Source: an uncultured Actinomycetes bacterium
Lineage (GTDB): Bacteria; Actinomycetota; Thermoleophilia; Solirubrobacterales; Thermoleophilaceae
DNA length: 8,292 bases
Assembly: GCA_946481495.1 (NCBI GenBank)
Contig: CAMLNW010000117.1
Location: 1 to 8,292, forward strand
Direction: 5' to 3'
Positions 6,680-8,292 of the stretch are shown here, piece by piece. Every line of letters begins with the position of its first letter. Within the stretch, counting starts at the first letter, position 1. The notes below the pieces were generated by a model that did no database searches, was not told the DNA's origin, and saw nothing but the letters and a program-made list of their open reading frames with translations. Both the position numbers and the translations under genes were made by a program.

Positions 6680-8288
6680 TGGAGCGGCAACGGCGCTCAG
6701 CGTCGTAGCCGCTCTCGCCGTGGCAACGCCCGCGTTGGCTGCCGACCCGATCTGGCGGCTCGAGCAACCGGCGCCGCCGGCCGGTGCCCCGTTCAAGGTG
6801 CCGCTCGGCGCGCCCGGCGACCTGAAGTTCTGGGCGCCGAACCGCGGCCTGCTGACGGTCGAGGGCAACTCGACGATCCGCCGCGGCATCTACAGCTACG
6901 ACGGCACCGGCTGGCGCCAGCTCGCGACCGTCTGCGGCGGTCCCGGCGACAGCGCGCGGATCGCCTGGGCGGACGCACGCGAGTTCTGGGTCGTCAGCCA
7001 GCCGAGCCAGCCGCGCGCCGGCTCCGGCATGGCGCTCTGCCGCTTCAAGGACGGCCAGGTCGTGGGCTCTTGGAGCACACCGATCGAGGCCGCCGATCCC
7101 TTCCGGCCGATGATCTCAGCGGCCTGCACCGCGCCGAACGACTGCTGGTTCGGCGGCGTCGGCGCCCAAGATCCGCTCGGCGAGCGCGTCGGCGCCTTCC
7201 ACCTGCACTGGAACGGCAGCGACCTCGAGAGCTTCTACGGCCCGCAGGGACGTGCGGTCAGCGACCTCGAGCCACACGCCGGCACGCTCTACGAGAGCAC
7301 GCTCGCCGGTCGCGCGCCCGAGCAGATCGCGGCCGCTGACCTCGCGGAGCCCGAACCCGTCGCGCGACTGATCCACACGGTTACCGACGGCGCCTTCGCG
7401 AACGACCCGTTTGAGCCGGCTGCGCTGCCTGACGTTCCCGCGGACGGCAGCGAGCTACTGGCGCTCGATAGCGACGGGACCAACCTCTGGGCGGTCGGCG
7501 GCGGCGCGGCATCCGGACCGGCGGCCGACATTCCCGCCGACGTCGTCTCCCGTCCGCCGCTCGCGGCGCGCCTCGTCGGCGACAGCTTCGAGGAGGTCGA
7601 GCTGACCGGCGCGACCTTCGGCCCCACCGACCGCCTCGGCGACGTCGCCGCGATCCCCGGCACGACGGCCGCCTTCGCGACAGTCGTCCCGTTCGCCGAC
7701 CGGCGCAGCGTCAACAGCAAGGCGACGGTTGGGCGAATCGAAGCCGACGGCACGACCACGACTTCGCGCCTGCCCGCGGCCGGCGCCGGCCGCGGCAGCG
7801 CCGCGCGGATCGCCTGCACGTCGACGAACGACTGCTGGATGGTCACCTGGGCGGGCTGGCTGTTCCATTACAGCGACGGCAGCGCGCTCACCAAGGACGA
7901 CGACCCGGCGTTCCAGACGACGATCGACTTCCGCCCCAACGAGGCTGCCGAGCAGTTCGTGCCCGACCGGCCGCCGGTCGACGACTCGCAGCTGTTCGCG
8001 CCACCGCCGCTCGAGCTGAACCCGAACGCCGAGCAGCCGCCCGCCAAGGTCCGCGGCCTGAAGCCGCTACTGCGCAAGGTGCGCAGCAAGCTCGTCGGGC
8101 TGCGCCTGGTCGTGACCTTCACCGTCACGCGCCGCGCACGCGTTCAGCTGGTCGCCAAGCGCGGCCGGCGCACGGTCGCCAAGACGCCGCGACGCGTCTT
8201 CCGGCCGGGGCCGCGCCGGCTGCCGCCTCTTCCTTCTCCCAGGCGTCGATCTCTTCCACCAGGGCGTCGACCATTTCACTCTCCTTGA
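6639..8288 (+). CDS. Exported beta-propeller-like protein with paired-Cys motifs; 3' end doubtful
   Basis: The product has 549 residues as read. Residues 1-34/35 form a signal peptide (basic n-region RPRQR, Ala/Val core, cleavage at ALA-A-DP). The body shows repeated strand-turn-Trp elements: FWVVSQ, CTAPNDCWFGG (Cys 163/169), NLWAVGG and CTSTNDCWMV (Cys 393/399). These resemble the C-x5-CW blades of secreted actinobacterial propeller proteins, and the Cys pairs may form disulfides. A Pro-rich spacer leads to a beta-rich basic module from ~468 (LRLVVTFTVTRRARVQLVAK), analogous to the C-termini of the other exported proteins here. No enzyme motif is seen. The gene overlaps ftsH by 41 bases. 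After Leu528 (8220-8222) only 6 of 22 codons end in G/C, against 15 of 16 just before, and the residues turn to Pro/Arg/Ser. The last ~21 residues are therefore probably not native, and the true protein was likely longer. Propeller assignment is moderate; export is sure. Confidence 0.75.
   Translation: MYRGTVRPRQRVTNGAATALSVVAALAVATPALAADPIWRLEQPAPPAGAPFKVPLGAPGDLKFWAPNRGLLTVEGNSTIRRGIYSYDGTGWRQLATVCGGPGDSARIAWADAREFWVVSQPSQPRAGSGMALCRFKDGQVVGSWSTPIEAADPFRPMISAACTAPNDCWFGGVGAQDPLGERVGAFHLHWNGSDLESFYGPQGRAVSDLEPHAGTLYESTLAGRAPEQIAAADLAEPEPVARLIHTVTDGAFANDPFEPAALPDVPADGSELLALDSDGTNLWAVGGGAASGPAADIPADVVSRPPLAARLVGDSFEEVELTGATFGPTDRLGDVAAIPGTTAAFATVVPFADRRSVNSKATVGRIEADGTTTTSRLPAAGAGRGSAARIACTSTNDCWMVTWAGWLFHYSDGSALTKDDDPAFQTTIDFRPNEAAEQFVPDRPPVDDSQLFAPPPLELNPNAEQPPAKVRGLKPLLRKVRSKLVGLRLVVTFTVTRRARVQLVAKRGRRTVAKTPRRVFRPGPRRLPPLPSPRRRSLPPGRRPFHSP
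8125..8274 (-). CDS. 5' end of a minus-strand gene, probably cut at a junction near 8220
   Basis: Reading leftward from ATG 8274, the protein begins MVDALVEEIDAWEKEEAAAG: acidic, helical and plausible as a real N-terminus. Of the 19 codons after ATG, 16 end in G/C. A near-perfect ribosome binding site precedes it. The frame continues to a stop at 8125 (49 residues), but past about residue 20 it runs through DNA that clearly codes on the + strand, and the residues become Arg/Ala/Trp-rich noise. The credible part is only about 8218-8274. It is either a gene fragment joined by rearrangement or misassembly, or a chance pattern. No family is recognised. Confidence 0.45.
   Translation of the reverse strand: MVDALVEEIDAWEKEEAAAGAAPAGRRVAASWRPCAGRAWRPAERVRGA
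8281..8286 (-). promoter_or_regulatory. Strong ribosome binding site on the minus strand
   Basis: On the minus strand AAGGAG is followed by a 6-base spacer and ATG 8274. It is the best-formed Shine-Dalgarno and start pair in the window and the main reason to take the minus-strand start seriously. Confidence 0.5.
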
Positions 8289-8292
8289 CGTG

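Noticed and set aside
4652..6889. A 745-residue open frame on the minus strand opposite ftsH
   Set aside because: It is a shadow of the ftsH codons: Arg/Gln/Leu/Val-rich, no domain, no consistent start signal, and the + strand frame has full FtsH motifs. Long antisense frames are common at this GC content.

Overview
The window is GC-rich, with almost all third codon positions G or C. All full-length genes lie on the + strand and are packed with overlaps. Arg/Ala/Gly-rich exported proteins carry PD40 propellers, PKD-like domains and Lys/Arg-rich beta-sandwich C-termini. Taken together this suggests an actinobacterium, most likely of the Thermoleophilia/Solirubrobacterales type. That placement comes from style and family memory; there is no marker gene in the window.

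Layout: (1) 3-749 is the 3' part of a gene for a secreted Ig/PKD-like protein. It overlaps by 4 bases (GTGA) with (2) 746-2716, an exported six-repeat PD40 (TolB-like) propeller with a C-terminal beta-sandwich module. (3) A 152-base gap (2717-2868), the only real intergenic space, probably holds the promoter for a second unit. (4) 2869-4683 encodes a PstS-like phosphate-binding protein with an ordinary Sec signal peptide and no lipobox, a Gly/Asn/Pro linker and a Lys-rich C-terminal module. (5) 4670-6679 is a membrane-bound FtsH-type AAA+ zinc protease that overlaps the pstS-like gene by 14 bases. It has Leu instead of Phe in the pore loop and HEAAH instead of HEAGH. (6) From 6639 comes an exported beta-propeller-like protein with paired-Cys motifs, overlapping ftsH by 41 bases. 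Its reading frame loses its normal codon bias at about 8220. The last 70 bases look instead like the 5' end of a minus-strand gene (ATG at 8274 with a good ribosome binding site), so there is probably a rearrangement or assembly junction there.

How they may work together: four products are exported or act outside the membrane, and the fifth is a membrane protease co-translated with two of them. The sequence supports a cell-envelope locus combining ligand binding, propeller scaffolds and proteolytic quality control or signalling. The functional link is inference. No pstC/A/B, two-component system, tRNA, rRNA, CRISPR array or transposase is visible.
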